Assembly (NCBI RefSeq): GCF_003627215.1
Contig: NZ_CP032677.1
Span: forward strand, 749,501 to 813,500
Source of the DNA: Pseudomonas sp. Leaf58
GTDB lineage: Bacteria > Pseudomonadota > Gammaproteobacteria > Pseudomonadales > Pseudomonadaceae
Direction: 5' to 3'
DNA: 64,000 bases
Below, one piece after another: positions 36,898 through 46,777 of this stretch (position 1 is its first letter; each line of letters starts with the position of its first letter). Under the pieces are notes generated by a model. The model ran no database searches and was not told the DNA's origin. It saw only the letters and a program-made list of their open reading frames with translations. Made by a program: the position numbers and the translations under genes.

Positions 36898-36935
36898 TCC
36901 CCTAGATCCCCTGAATTTATTTGGAGAATTGAACC

Positions 36936-37193
36936 ATGGCTCACAAGAAGGCTGGTGGTAGTACTCGTAACGGTCGCGACTCAGAATCTAAACGCCTTGG
37001 CGTGAAGATGTATGGCGGCCAGGTTATCAAGCCAGGCAACATCATCGTCCGTCAGCGCGGCACCGAATTCCACGCTGGCTACGGCGTTGGCATGGGCAAG
37101 GATCACACCTTGTTCGCCAAGATCGAAGGCGTGATCAAGTTCGAGAAGAAAGGCGAGTTCATGCGCCGTTACGTGAGCATCGTCGCCGCTTAA
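36936..37193 (+). CDS. rpmA: 50S ribosomal protein L27
   Basis: An 85-aa ribosomal protein beginning [19 protein letters not shown]. The N-terminal tail reaches the peptidyl transferase centre. [22 protein letters not shown] is the family signature. The ATG follows TTGGAGAATTG. Cotranscribed with rplU and closed by a terminator at 37211. Confidence 0.96.
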
Positions 37194-37210
37194 TCGCGAC
37201 GTCGCTCCAG

Positions 37211-37236
37211 AAGCCCCGTCATGCGACGGGGCTTTT
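37211..37236 (+). terminator. Rho-independent terminator after rpmA
   Basis: AAGCCCCGTC-ATGC-GACGGGGCTT followed by TTTCG, 17 nt after the rpmA stop. Confidence 0.88.
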
Positions 37237-37249
37237 TCGTTTGTGTGGT

Positions 37250-37337
37250 GAGCCTCTTGCAAAGCTGTTTGTCTGGGTTGCCGGCGTTGGTTTCTACGGT
37301 CGTACGGGGCCGCCGCGCTCATTTTTGCAAGAGCCTC
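37250..37337. mobile_element. 88-bp element with 14-bp terminal inverted repeats
   Basis: GAGCCTCTTGCAAA at 37250-37263 and TTTGCAAGAGCCTC at 37324-37337 are complementary at 13 of 14 positions and enclose about 60 nt of noncoding sequence. It lies between the rpmA terminator and obg. No target duplication is clear. It may be a miniature nonautonomous insertion element or a structural repeat; nothing coding is inside. Confidence 0.4.
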
Positions 37338-37347
37338 ATGTTTTTGA

Positions 37348-38610
<1,263 letters not shown>

Positions 38611-38627
38611 CCGGTTGCAGTACACTA

Positions 38628-38655
38628 AACGCCGCTCCCAGGAGCGGCGTTTTTG
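38628..38655 (+). terminator. Terminator between obg and proB
   Basis: AACGCCGCTCC-CA-GGAGCGGCGTT followed by TTTG, starting 18 nt after the obg stop. It implies that proB has its own promoter or relies on read-through. Confidence 0.82.
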
Positions 38656-38695
38656 TATCCACGGTATCTACAGATTCGACATAGGTTGGAAGAAG

Positions 38696-39814
38696 ATGCG
38701 AAGCAAGGTGACGGGCGCCAAGCGCTGGGTCGTGAAGATTGGCAGTGCTCTGCTGACCGCCGATGGCAAGGGCCTCGACCGCGGTGCCATGGCCGTTTGG
38801 GTCGAGCAGATGGTCGCGCTGCGTGAGGCAGGCGTGGAGTTGGTACTGGTCTCTTCCGGGGCCGTGGCTGCCGGCATGAGCCAGTTGGGCTGGACGTCGC
38901 GACCGAGTGCGATGAACGAGCTGCAGGCAGCTGCCTCGATCGGCCAAATGCGCCTGGTGCAGGCCTGGGAGTCGAGCTTCGGCGAGCACGGCAAGCACAC
39001 TGCGCAAATCCTGCTGACCCATGACGACCTGTCCGACCGCAAGCGTTACCTGAACGCCCGCAGCACCCTGCGCACGCTGGTCGACCTGGGCGTGGTGCCG
39101 GTGATCAACGAAAACGACACCGTGGTCACCGACGAGATCCGCTTCGGCGACAACGACACCCTGGCGGCGCTGGTGGCCAACCTGGTCGAGGCCGACCTGC
39201 TGGTGATCCTCACCGACCGCGACGGCATGTTCGACGCCGACCCGCGCAACAACCCCGAAGCCCAGCTGATCTACGAAGCCCGTGCCGATGACCCGGCGTT
39301 GGATGCCGTGGCCGGTGGTACCGGTGGTGCCCTGGGCCGTGGCGGCATGCAAACCAAGTTGCGCGCTGCACGCCTGGCTGCCCGCTCCGGTGCCCACACC
39401 ATCATCATCGGTGGCCGTATCGAACGCGTGTTGGACCGCCTGAAAACCGGTGAGCGCCTGGGCACCCTGCTGTCGCCCGAGCGCGGCATGCTGGCGGCAC
39501 GCAAGCAGTGGCTGGCGGGTCACCTGCAAACCCGTGGCACCTTGGTGCTGGATGCCGGTGCCGTGCAGGCGCTGCGCCAGGCCAACAAGAGCCTGTTGCC
39601 GGTCGGCGTGAAGACCGTGCAGGGCAGCTTCCGCCGTGGCGAGATGGTGGTGTGCGTGGGCCCAGATGGTATTGAAGTGGCACGCGGCCTGGCTAACTAC
39701 AGCGCGCTGGAAGCGCAGAAGATCATTGGCCAGCCGTCCGATGCCATCGAAAGCACCCTGGGCTACATTGCCGAGCCTGAACTGGTGCACCGCGACAACC
39801 TGGTTCTGGTCTGA
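38696..39814 (+). CDS. proB: Glutamate 5-kinase
   Basis: A 372-aa enzyme that phosphorylates glutamate in the first step of proline synthesis. The amino-acid kinase domain (to about residue 260) has [51 protein letters not shown] and [18 protein letters not shown]; the C-terminal PUA domain runs from about residue 280. The length matches E. coli ProB (367). The ATG at 38696 follows GGAAGAAG; a far longer frame overlaps obg. creA follows after 10 nt. Confidence 0.95.
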   Translation: MRSKVTGAKRWVVKIGSALLTADGKGLDRGAMAVWVEQMVALREAGVELVLVSSGAVAAGMSQLGWTSRPSAMNELQAAASIGQMRLVQAWESSFGEHGKHTAQILLTHDDLSDRKRYLNARSTLRTLVDLGVVPVINENDTVVTDEIRFGDNDTLAALVANLVEADLLVILTDRDGMFDADPRNNPEAQLIYEARADDPALDAVAGGTGGALGRGGMQTKLRAARLAARSGAHTIIIGGRIERVLDRLKTGERLGTLLSPERGMLAARKQWLAGHLQTRGTLVLDAGAVQALRQANKSLLPVGVKTVQGSFRRGEMVVCVGPDGIEVARGLANYSALEAQKIIGQPSDAIESTLGYIAEPELVHRDNLVLV

Positions 39815-39824
39815 GGGTGTACTT

Positions 39825-40280
39825 GTGCTGAAAAGGATGATTGCCGTAGCCGCACTTGCTCTGCCGATGCTGGCTGGCGCCGAGGAGATCGGCCAGGTAT
39901 CCACCGTGTTCAAGTTTCTTGGGCCGAACGATCGTATTGTGGTCGAGGCGTTCGACGACCCCAAGGTCGACGGCGTGACCTGTTACCTGTCGCGGGCCAA
40001 GACTGGCGGTGTGAAAGGTGGGTTGGGGCTGGCCGAAGACCGGGCGGAGGCCTCGATTGCCTGCCGTCAGGTTGGGCCGATCAACTTCAAGGGTGAGCTG
40101 AAGGATGGCGAGGAGGTGTTCAAGGAACGCACCTCGCTGGTGTTCAAGACCATGCAGGTGGTGCGTTTCCTCGACAAGAAGCGCAATACGCTGGTGTACC
40201 TGGTGTACAGCGACCGCATCGTTGAAGGCAGCCCGCAGAATGCGGTGACGGCTATTCCGATTCTGCCTTGGGCGCATTGA
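39825..40280 (+). CDS. creA: CreA family periplasmic protein
   Basis: A 151-aa exported protein with signal peptide ([18 protein letters not shown]). The mature part matches Cre[37 protein letters not shown] is spread over the first half and [13 protein letters not shown] over the second, with two cysteines that may pair. The start is GTG at 39825 with GAGGGTG seven nt upstream, ten nt after proB, so it is in the same transcript. Function of CreA is not known. Confidence 0.87.
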   Translation: MLKRMIAVAALALPMLAGAEEIGQVSTVFKFLGPNDRIVVEAFDDPKVDGVTCYLSRAKTGGVKGGLGLAEDRAEASIACRQVGPINFKGELKDGEEVFKERTSLVFKTMQVVRFLDKKRNTLVYLVYSDRIVEGSPQNAVTAIPILPWAH

Positions 40281-40315
40281 TAGCCTGGTAGATCGCCAGG
40301 AGGCCTTCGGCCTCC

Positions 40316-40381
40316 ATTCGCGGGTAAACCCGCTCCTACAGGGTGCCGTATATCCCTGTAGGAGCGGGTTTACCTGCGAAT
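40316..40381. repeat. Paired inverted REP between creA and mksB
   Basis: ATTCGCGGGTAAACCCGCTC and its inverted copy (with one change) flank a 10-nt loop; a GGGCCGC/GCGGCCC hairpin follows at 40382-40399. The two genes are convergent, so this block may also terminate transcription. Confidence 0.82.
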
Positions 40382-40411
40382 GGGCCGCAAAGCGGCCCCC
40401 GTACTACGATC

Positions 40412-43243
40412 TCAGGCCAACTCTTCGGCTTGACCCTCACGCACCACCGCCTTCACTTCATCCAGCCGGCTGATGAACTTCCAGTCCGCCTCGTCGATGT
40501 AGATGCCATTCGGCCCGCTGCCACCTTCCAGGTCGATCGCCACGTGCGCCGACACCTGTGGTTTCACACTCGCCAGAATCGGCACAAAGCCCAGCTGCAA
40601 GCTGGTTTCCAGCAGTGCCGCCTGGTTGCGTTCGTCGATGTCGGCCGCTTCGTCCAGGTAGTACGGCAGGCGGATGCGCCCAGCCAGGTCACGGTCCATC
40701 AGGTGCAGCAACAGGTACATGTTGGTCAGCGCCTTGATGGTCATGGTGGTGCCGTTGGACGCGGCGCCATCGATGTCGGCGTGGATGATCGGCTGGCCAT
40801 TGACCTTGGTGATCTCGAACGCCAGCTCGAACAGGTCCTTCAAACCCAGCTGGTTATGGTTGGCCGCCACCAGCCGTGCCAGGTACTCCTTGGCTTCTTC
40901 GTTCTTGTTGTCCTGATCGGCGCTCTGGGTCAGGTCGAACACCGACAGGGTTTCGCCTTCTTCGTACTGGCCGGCGCTGTGGATGATCTGGTCAATGTGC
41001 TTGAGTGCTTCCTTGTTCGGTGCCAGCACCACGCGGAAGCTCTCCAGGTTGGACACCTGGCGCTTGTTGATCTCGCGGTTGAACAGGGCCAGCTGATGCT
41101 CGAGGCTGTCGTAGTCGCTGCGGATGTTGCGCAGGGTGCGCGCGATGTCGGTGACAGCGGCACGGCGAGCCTTGGCCAGGGTCAGGGCTTCGTCGGTACG
41201 GTGCGCGTAGGCGTTCACCAGCAGTTGCAGGCGGCGTTCCATATCGTCTTCGCTGTCGAACTTGGCAACGCCTTTCAGGCGTACCTGGGCGTACAGCGCC
41301 TCGATCTGGTTGTCCACCCGCTGCAGGCCCTGCCAGCTGTCCTGGTAGTCGTTGAGCAGCGGCAGCAGGTTGTCCATCGAGTCGTCGATGGCTTCCATGA
41401 ATGGCGTGCCGTAGGGCAGGTCGGTTGGCAGCAACTGGCGACGGCGCAGGGCGTCTTCCAAGGTGCGTTGCTTGGACTCGAGGTCGCCGAGCTGACGGCC
41501 GACCAGTTGCAGCTTGGCCGACAACTGCTGGACGCGTTCGGTGAAAGCGTCGCTGGAGCGCTTGAGTTCGTCCTGGGCGGCTTCCAGCTGCGACAGCTGT
41601 TCCAGCTTCTCGGGCTCTTCGGCCGCCAGGGTTTCACTGCGGCGGAAGTCTTCCAGCGCTTTCTGCGCGTCCAGCACCTGCTGGTACAGGGTTTCGGTCT
41701 GGGCCTTGGAGGCGGAGCGGTCAGCAGTGACTGCCTGCTGGGTCTTGAGCTGCTTCAGCTCTTTTTCCAAGCGCTCTTTCTGGTCGCGCAGGGCGGCGCG
41801 GTCGGCCAGGGCTTGCAGGGCCGGCGGGTCGATATTCGAAAGGTCGATGGCCAGGCCAGGGGCTTCGAAACGCTCGCCCTTGAAGCCGTCCAGTACGGCT
41901 TCGAGCGACTTCACCCACAGGTCGCTGTCGTCCAGTTCGATGCCACGCTCGCCCAACGGCAGGCTGAACAGCGCGCCGTTGAACAGGCGCATCAGGCGGT
42001 CGACGTCCTGCTGCGAGAACTCTTCGCGCAGGCGGGCGTAGCTGTTGTTGTCAGCGTGGTCGAGCTGCTGCTTGACCTGCTTCAGGCGTTTTTCCAGGTC
42101 GCGTACGCGCTCGTCGAGGTCTTCGGCACTGAACTGGCGTGACTGCGCCAGGGCGCCGGCCAGTTCGTCGTGGGCATCCTTGGCGGCCAGCAGCTGCTGC
42201 TCCAGCACCTTGACGTCATCGACCAGGGCAAAGCGGTGCTTGAGCACCGAAAGCTCGCCCAGCCAACGCTGGATGCCGGTGATTTCACGCTCCAGGCGCA
42301 TCAGTTCCTGGGTACCACCGCGCTGGTCGTTTTGTAGGCGGTCCTGCTCGCCACGGTAGTGCTCAGACTGGATCACCAGCTCTTCTTTGCGCGCCATGGC
42401 GTATTCCTGCCAGGTGCCCAGCAGGGTGTCGAGCACCGGCGAAATGCGGTGCAGCTTGCCGCGCAGGATGTCGCGCTGGGCCACCCCGCCAGCCAGGGCC
42501 TCGACCAGCGGGCCGGCGGCGACCAAGGCGTTGTAGTCCTGCTCCATGCGGCGCACGTCGCGGAAGGCTTCTTCGCAGGCGGCAATGTAGTCGACGCTGC
42601 CCGAACGCAGGCTGTGCTCGAAGGCATCGAGGAACAGCTGCTTGAGCTTGGCGGCGGTGATCTCGCGCATGTGCAGCAGGTTGATGAACAGCGCGCGGAA
42701 GGTTTTCAGGCTTTGCTCACTGGTCGAGCGCAGCGGGATCATGGTCAGGTCCAGCGGCACCGAAGTGTGGCCACCAACCAGCAACCGACGCAGTTCGTCC
42801 GGCTTCAGCTCGTAGGCCTTGATCCCCAACCGCTCGAGGTTGGTGAACAGCTCTTTCTGGCGCAGGCAGGTGTCGTTCTTCTGGTAATGGGCCAGGTCCA
42901 GTTCGCCTTTGTAGGCGAAGAACTGGTGGCCGAAACCACCGCCCGGGCCACGGCCGACCACGCCGATCACGTGGGGGCCATGCGGCAGGCTCAGTTCGCA
43001 AAGAATGTACGAAGTGTCGCTGGCGAAGTAGAAGCGGCGTGACTGCTCCAGGCTGTACTTGCCAAAGCTCATGTCCGACATGCGCGCCAGGATTGGGAAC
43101 TGCAAGGCGTTGATCGACGCCGATTTACCCAGGTTGTTGGCGCCGTATACCGACAGCGGATGTTCCAGGGGGAACAGGCCAAGGCTGTAGCCAGCGGTGT
43201 TGAGCAGTGCGAAGCGGCGGATGCCGTAGCGTTCCTGGCTCAT
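40412..43243 (-). CDS. mksB: MksB, SMC-like ATPase of the MukB-like condensin
   Basis: A 943-aa SMC-type ATPase. The N-terminal P-loop is GANNLGKSAS near residues 34-43. Long coiled-coils occupy roughly 290-430 and 510-740. The C-terminal head holds the signature-like DGAASNGTTMTIKAL and Walker B YYLDEAADIDERN. The length suits MksB, much shorter than MukB (1486). The ATG overlaps the MksE stop (ATGA). With MksE and MksF it would form a DNA-loop-extruding or plasmid-recognising complex. The related Wadjet locus adds the nuclease JetD/MksG, which I do not find adjacent, so a chromosome-organising role is favoured. Confidence 0.9.
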   Translation of the reverse strand: MSQERYGIRRFALLNTAGYSLGLFPLEHPLSVYGANNLGKSASINALQFPILARMSDMSFGKYSLEQSRRFYFASDTSYILCELSLPHGPHVIGVVGRGPGGGFGHQFFAYKGELDLAHYQKNDTCLRQKELFTNLERLGIKAYELKPDELRRLLVGGHTSVPLDLTMIPLRSTSEQSLKTFRALFINLLHMREITAAKLKQLFLDAFEHSLRSGSVDYIAACEEAFRDVRRMEQDYNALVAAGPLVEALAGGVAQRDILRGKLHRISPVLDTLLGTWQEYAMARKEELVIQSEHYRGEQDRLQNDQRGGTQELMRLEREITGIQRWLGELSVLKHRFALVDDVKVLEQQLLAAKDAHDELAGALAQSRQFSAEDLDERVRDLEKRLKQVKQQLDHADNNSYARLREEFSQQDVDRLMRLFNGALFSLPLGERGIELDDSDLWVKSLEAVLDGFKGERFEAPGLAIDLSNIDPPALQALADRAALRDQKERLEKELKQLKTQQAVTADRSASKAQTETLYQQVLDAQKALEDFRRSETLAAEEPEKLEQLSQLEAAQDELKRSSDAFTERVQQLSAKLQLVGRQLGDLESKQRTLEDALRRRQLLPTDLPYGTPFMEAIDDSMDNLLPLLNDYQDSWQGLQRVDNQIEALYAQVRLKGVAKFDSEDDMERRLQLLVNAYAHRTDEALTLAKARRAAVTDIARTLRNIRSDYDSLEHQLALFNREINKRQVSNLESFRVVLAPNKEALKHIDQIIHSAGQYEEGETLSVFDLTQSADQDNKNEEAKEYLARLVAANHNQLGLKDLFELAFEITKVNGQPIIHADIDGAASNGTTMTIKALTNMYLLLHLMDRDLAGRIRLPYYLDEAADIDERNQAALLETSLQLGFVPILASVKPQVSAHVAIDLEGGSGPNGIYIDEADWKFISRLDEVKAVVREGQAEELA

Positions 43244-43947
43244 GCGTCAATCTCCTGTTGCTCTTCGCGGATGGCCCGGGCCAGGGCGTCCTCTTCGCTT
43301 TCCTCGCCGTCGAAGGGCGTGAGGTCGAGCGGGTCGTCGGTGCGGTTGAGTTCTTCGGGGCTTTCTTCCACGACCAGTACTGGGGTTGGCAGCGGCAGGT
43401 CGCTGTGCAGGGTGGCCGCCAGGTCGCGGTCCTGTTGCACGGCAAGGCACACATCGAGGAAGCGGTGCATCGGCGGCAGGAAGCGGTAGATGCCGCCTTC
43501 TTCATGGGCGAAGCCGAGCTGGGTCATGCGGCGCAGGATTTTTTCTTCCAGCTCCTCCACGGTCTGCACTTCGGCCTGCAGGAACAGGTCGCGGTACTTG
43601 TCCAGCAGCGAGGGCAGTTCGTCACGGCCGATGCTGCCGCCGTCGAGCACGGCCATCGGGTCGCGGCCCTGGTCGGCCAGGTGCTCGACCAGGATGAAGG
43701 TGAACAGCGACAGGCGCTGCGCGGTCTTGTTGACCTGCGCGGCGGTCATGTCCGGGACGAAGTAGTAGAAGCCGCGGGTATCGCACACCAGCTCGAAGCC
43801 CAAGGCCTTGAACAGGGTGCGGTACTGGTCCTGGAAGTTCGACAACTGGGCGTACAGCTCCGGGTCGCGGCGGCTGACGTGAAAGCCTTTGAACAGCTCG
43901 CGGAAGATTGGCGCGAGCTGGGACAGTTCGGAAAGATCAAGATGCAT
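43240..43947 (-). CDS. mksE: MksE, condensin accessory (KITE-type) subunit
   Basis: A 235-aa protein between mksF and mksB in a tightly overlapping operon: 11-nt overlap with mksF and 4-nt (ATGA) with mksB. Winged-helix texture is visible (IFRELFKGFHVSRRDPELYAQL; EEKILRRMTQLGFAHEEGGIYRFLPPMHRFLDV), as for KITE proteins that bind the kleisin. The C-terminal 40 residues are acidic and probably flexible. Assignment rests on order, length and texture, consistent with the mksFEB locus of P. aeruginosa. Confidence 0.85.
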   Translation of the reverse strand: MHLDLSELSQLAPIFRELFKGFHVSRRDPELYAQLSNFQDQYRTLFKALGFELVCDTRGFYYFVPDMTAAQVNKTAQRLSLFTFILVEHLADQGRDPMAVLDGGSIGRDELPSLLDKYRDLFLQAEVQTVEELEEKILRRMTQLGFAHEEGGIYRFLPPMHRFLDVCLAVQQDRDLAATLHSDLPLPTPVLVVEESPEELNRTDDPLDLTPFDGEESEEDALARAIREEQQEIDA

Positions 43948-45226
43948 GGGCTGGGCTCGCGTTGGGTTCGGTAGGCGCGCTGGCGGCGCCTTCGCGGCTG
44001 GAGGTCAGGGCGAACGAGCGCAGGCTGACCAAGTGTTCCTGGGTGGTGTACTCGCGGCGGTCGAGGCGTTCGCGCTTGAAGCGCTTTTCCCGCGACAGGC
44101 GCGAGAACCAGTACAGCAGCTCGTCGGTGGCGCCTTCGGGTTCCTGCTCCAGCAACCAGACCATCAGGTCGGGCAACGGCAGGGCCTGTTCGCAGCGTTC
44201 GAGCATTTCCTTGACCGTGCGCGGTGCGCGCGGCGCCTCACCACCTTGCGGTTTATGCGCCTTGGGGAAGCGCGCCGGCTTGGGCTCGAAGCGGGCCAGG
44301 GCATAGACGTAGGCCTCGACTTGGCTGGCGCTGCCGAGGAAGGTGCTTTGCGGGCGGGTGAACAGCGGCATGGCGGCTTGCGGCACGGCATCGATGCCCT
44401 TGCGCCGGATCACCGACAGGGCCAGTGCGGCGCCACGGGTCACGGCGTTGTGCCGGCGGGCCTCTTCGCGCAGTGGCAGCAGCAGTTCGCGGGCGTGGCG
44501 CAGGGTCAGCTGGGCGGTGGTCTGCATTTCCAGGATGCGCGCGTGGGTGCGCAGCAGCATGTCGTCGTCGACCAGGTGGCCCAGGCGGGCCTGTTCGCCC
44601 AGCAGCTTCAGCAGCACGGTCTCGACCTTGCGCACGCCTTGCTCGAAGGCGCCGTCGGCATTGACCAGCTGGATCATCGGCTCGACGTACTCGTCCCAGG
44701 TTGCCAGCACTTCGGCATAACGCTGGCGCAGCGGAATCTGGCGGTTGCTGGTTTTGGCCCGTTCGGCCACGGCCACCAGGGCCTGCTCGTCGTTGTCGAG
44801 CTTTTTCAGCACATCGCGCACGCGCATGTCGAGCAAGCGCAGCTGGCGCGCCAGGTCGTCGCTGTCGCGGTTGTCGAAGGCATCCTGGATATGCCCGGCG
44901 AGGCGCTCCAGGTGGCGCAGATAGGCCTCGATCTCCAGGCACAAGCCCAGCCGGTGTTCGCGGCGCAGGTAGGCGAGGAAGTCGTGGATCTGTGCGTTCA
45001 GCTCGAAGCGGTTCGGGCTTTTGGCCACCGGCACCAGGATATCCAGGCGGATCCACACGTCGAGCAGCTGGGTGATGTCCTGTGGGGTGCTTTCGACCTG
45101 CTGGCGGGCCACATGCTGACGCAGTTCGACCAGGCTCAGGGTGCCCTGGTCGAAACGCTCGCACAGCGGCTCGAGCAGGGCCCAGTGTTCGGCTAGGGCG
45201 CGCAGGACGCGCTTGGGTTCGATCAT
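43937..45226 (-). CDS. mksF: MksF, kleisin subunit of the MukB-like condensin
   Basis: A 429-aa kleisin-like protein, first gene of the mksF-mksE-mksB operon. The ATG at 45226 was chosen because a TACAAT -10 box lies about 35 nt upstream and would fall inside the longer frame (start 45271). The N-terminal winged-helix region (ALAEHWALLEPLCERFDQGTL, then ITQLLDVWIRLDILVPV) is followed by a helical middle and a C-terminal region with LLYWFSRLSREKRFKRERLDRREY. It would bridge the two MksB heads with MksE. Confidence 0.87.
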   Translation of the reverse strand: MIEPKRVLRALAEHWALLEPLCERFDQGTLSLVELRQHVARQQVESTPQDITQLLDVWIRLDILVPVAKSPNRFELNAQIHDFLAYLRREHRLGLCLEIEAYLRHLERLAGHIQDAFDNRDSDDLARQLRLLDMRVRDVLKKLDNDEQALVAVAERAKTSNRQIPLRQRYAEVLATWDEYVEPMIQLVNADGAFEQGVRKVETVLLKLLGEQARLGHLVDDDMLLRTHARILEMQTTAQLTLRHARELLLPLREEARRHNAVTRGAALALSVIRRKGIDAVPQAAMPLFTRPQSTFLGSASQVEAYVYALARFEPKPARFPKAHKPQGGEAPRAPRTVKEMLERCEQALPLPDLMVWLLEQEPEGATDELLYWFSRLSREKRFKRERLDRREYTTQEHLVSLRSFALTSSREGAASAPTEPNASPAHAS

Positions 45227-45259
45227 TGGCTGCGACTCGTTGCCAAGAAAAAGGGGGCG

Positions 45260-45289
45260 ATTGTACTGCATCCAGGGAGGAGGATTTCA
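45260..45289 (-). promoter_or_regulatory. Probable promoter of the mks operon (-10 box TACAAT)
   Basis: TACAAT at 45265-45260 on the minus strand is a clear -10 box; the matching -35 is weak. It lies about 35 nt upstream of the mksF start and argues against a longer N-terminus. Confidence 0.45.
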
Positions 45290-45340
45290 CCCCTTGGTCT
45301 GTATTGAGCGATAACCTTGAGCCTTATAGGGGGTCGCTGG

Positions 45341-45394
45341 CCCCTTCGCAGGTAAACCCGCTCCTACACAAGCGAGCTTGCCCGCGAAAGAGCC
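45341..45394. repeat. Paired REP elements between mksF and holD
   Basis: CCCCTTCGCAGGTAAACCCG and the inverted AGCGAGCTTGCCCGCGAAAG lie in the divergent promoter region of the mks operon and holD. Confidence 0.65.
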
Positions 45395-45488
45395 GGTACA
45401 GGCAATAAAATCCGCCGACCAGTTGCGGCACTCGAATGCCAACAGCGTTAGAATGGCCAATTGTTTTTGCCCCTCGGAACCCCGCAAC

Positions 45489-46274
45489 GTGCTCACCGAA
45501 CCCCGTCGCCGCGCCTACCTTTCCGCCATGCAGGTGGTGCACTGGCTGCCGCGCGCCGAACTGCCGTTCGCCGCACCGTCGCGGCCCGAGCTGCTGCTGC
45601 CGGTAGCGCCGCTCGAGGACATCGATTTCGAGGTCAAGCCGGCACCGGCTACCACCGCCGCCCCCGCCACGCCCCAGGCGCGCGGCGGCGAGCGGCCGAA
45701 AATCGAGATCCCGCGCCCGGTCAGTGCGCCCAAGCCAGTTGCCAAACCCGTCGAAGCCGAGGAGCAGGCCGCGCCCCCGCGCCCGGCCCCTGTGCCACCA
45801 CCGCGTTTCTCGCTGCAGCTGCTGCGTGCCGGCAACTGCCTGCTACTGGTGGAGCTGGCGACCGGCCAGCCGTTCCAGAGCCGCGACCCGTCCTACCTGC
45901 TGCTCAAAGACATGCTGCGCGCCGCCGGGCTGCCCGACGCCCCGCAGATCATCGGCGAACCGGTGCGCTGGCCGCTGCTGGTGCGCGGCAACATGGACCA
46001 GGGCCCGGAGGCGGCGCGCGATTTCGTCCAGGGCTTTGTCCAGGCGCGCCTGGAAGACGCCCCCTGCACCTGCCTGTGGCTGATTGGCCTGCCGGCGCTG
46101 CGCTTTGCCGCCAATGCCGACGCCGAAGCCTATTACCAAACCCTGAAGCTCGGCGGCCTGGGCGACGCCTGGGCCTTGCCGGGCCTTGAACTGTTGATGG
46201 ACGAGCCGCAGCGCAAGGCGGACGTCTGGAAAGCCATGCGCCAGCTGATGGCGCGCTGGAAGAGCGTTGAATGA
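45489..46274 (+). CDS. holD: DNA polymerase III psi subunit (cryptic pseudomonad HolD)
   Basis: A 261-aa protein. The opening EPRRRAYLSAMQVVHWLPRAELPF resembles the E. coli psi N-terminus (LQQLGITQWSLRRP), which ties the clamp loader to chi. A Pro/Ala/Lys-rich linker spans about residues 45-105, then a folded domain (FSLQLLRAGNCLLLVELATG) ends in helices. It overlaps rimI by 4 nt, as holD-rimI do in E. coli. Psi has been described as cryptic in pseudomonads because of low similarity; this fits in position and length. Database labels such as 'energy transducer TonB' probably reflect the Pro-rich linker only. The GTG at 45489 has a weak site. Confidence 0.78.
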   Translation: MLTEPRRRAYLSAMQVVHWLPRAELPFAAPSRPELLLPVAPLEDIDFEVKPAPATTAAPATPQARGGERPKIEIPRPVSAPKPVAKPVEAEEQAAPPRPAPVPPPRFSLQLLRAGNCLLLVELATGQPFQSRDPSYLLLKDMLRAAGLPDAPQIIGEPVRWPLLVRGNMDQGPEAARDFVQGFVQARLEDAPCTCLWLIGLPALRFAANADAEAYYQTLKLGGLGDAWALPGLELLMDEPQRKADVWKAMRQLMARWKSVE

Positions 46275-46726
46275 GTGAATCGATCAGCTTCCGCCCAATG
46301 ACCGAGGCGGATCTGGATGCCGTGCTTAAGATCGAATATGCCGCGTTCAGTCATCCCTGGACCCGTGGGATCTTTCAAGATGCGCTCAAATCGTACGAAG
46401 TCTGGCTGATGTTCGACGGCCAGCAGCAAGTGGGCCATGGCGTGATCAACGTGATCATCGACGAAGCGCACCTGCTCAACATTACCGTCAAGCCGGAAAA
46501 CCAGGGCCGCGGCCTGGGCCTGCGCCTGCTGGAGCACCTGATGGCTCGGGCCTACCAGCTCAATGGCCGCGAATGCTTCCTGGAAGTGCGCGCCAGTAAC
46601 CAGTCGGCCTATCGTTTGTACGAGCGCTACGGTTTTAACGAAATCGGCCGCCGCCGCGACTATTATCCGGTTGCTGGCGGTCGTGAAGACGCCCTGGTGA
46701 TGGCCTGCACCCTATTCGCCGAGTGA
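46271..46726 (+). CDS. rimI: Ribosomal protein S18 alanine N-acetyltransferase
   Basis: A 151-aa GNAT enzyme that acetylates the N-terminal alanine of ribosomal protein S18. The acetyl-CoA loop is VKPENQGRGLGLRLLEHLM; ECFLEVRASNQSAYRLYERYGFNEIGRRRDYYP is the RimI-type C-terminal block (two motifs). It starts inside the last codons of holD (ATGA overlap), so the two are coupled. A carbonic anhydrase gene follows after 51 nt. Confidence 0.93.
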   Translation: MSESISFRPMTEADLDAVLKIEYAAFSHPWTRGIFQDALKSYEVWLMFDGQQQVGHGVINVIIDEAHLLNITVKPENQGRGLGLRLLEHLMARAYQLNGRECFLEVRASNQSAYRLYERYGFNEIGRRRDYYPVAGGREDALVMACTLFAE

Positions 46727-46777
46727 CCTTGCGGGCGCGGCCCTGTCACCCAGGCAAACCCTGATGAGGCAACGACC

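Noticed and set aside
44253..45290. A 345-codon frame overlapping mksF in another frame of the same strand
   Set aside because: Arg/Pro/Ala-rich translation without structure; mksF is supported by operon overlaps and a -10 box.
45600..45810. TonB-like energy transducer reading of the gene at 45489
   Set aside because: The Pro/Ala-rich linker is the only resemblance; there is no N-terminal membrane anchor and the position before rimI fits the psi subunit.
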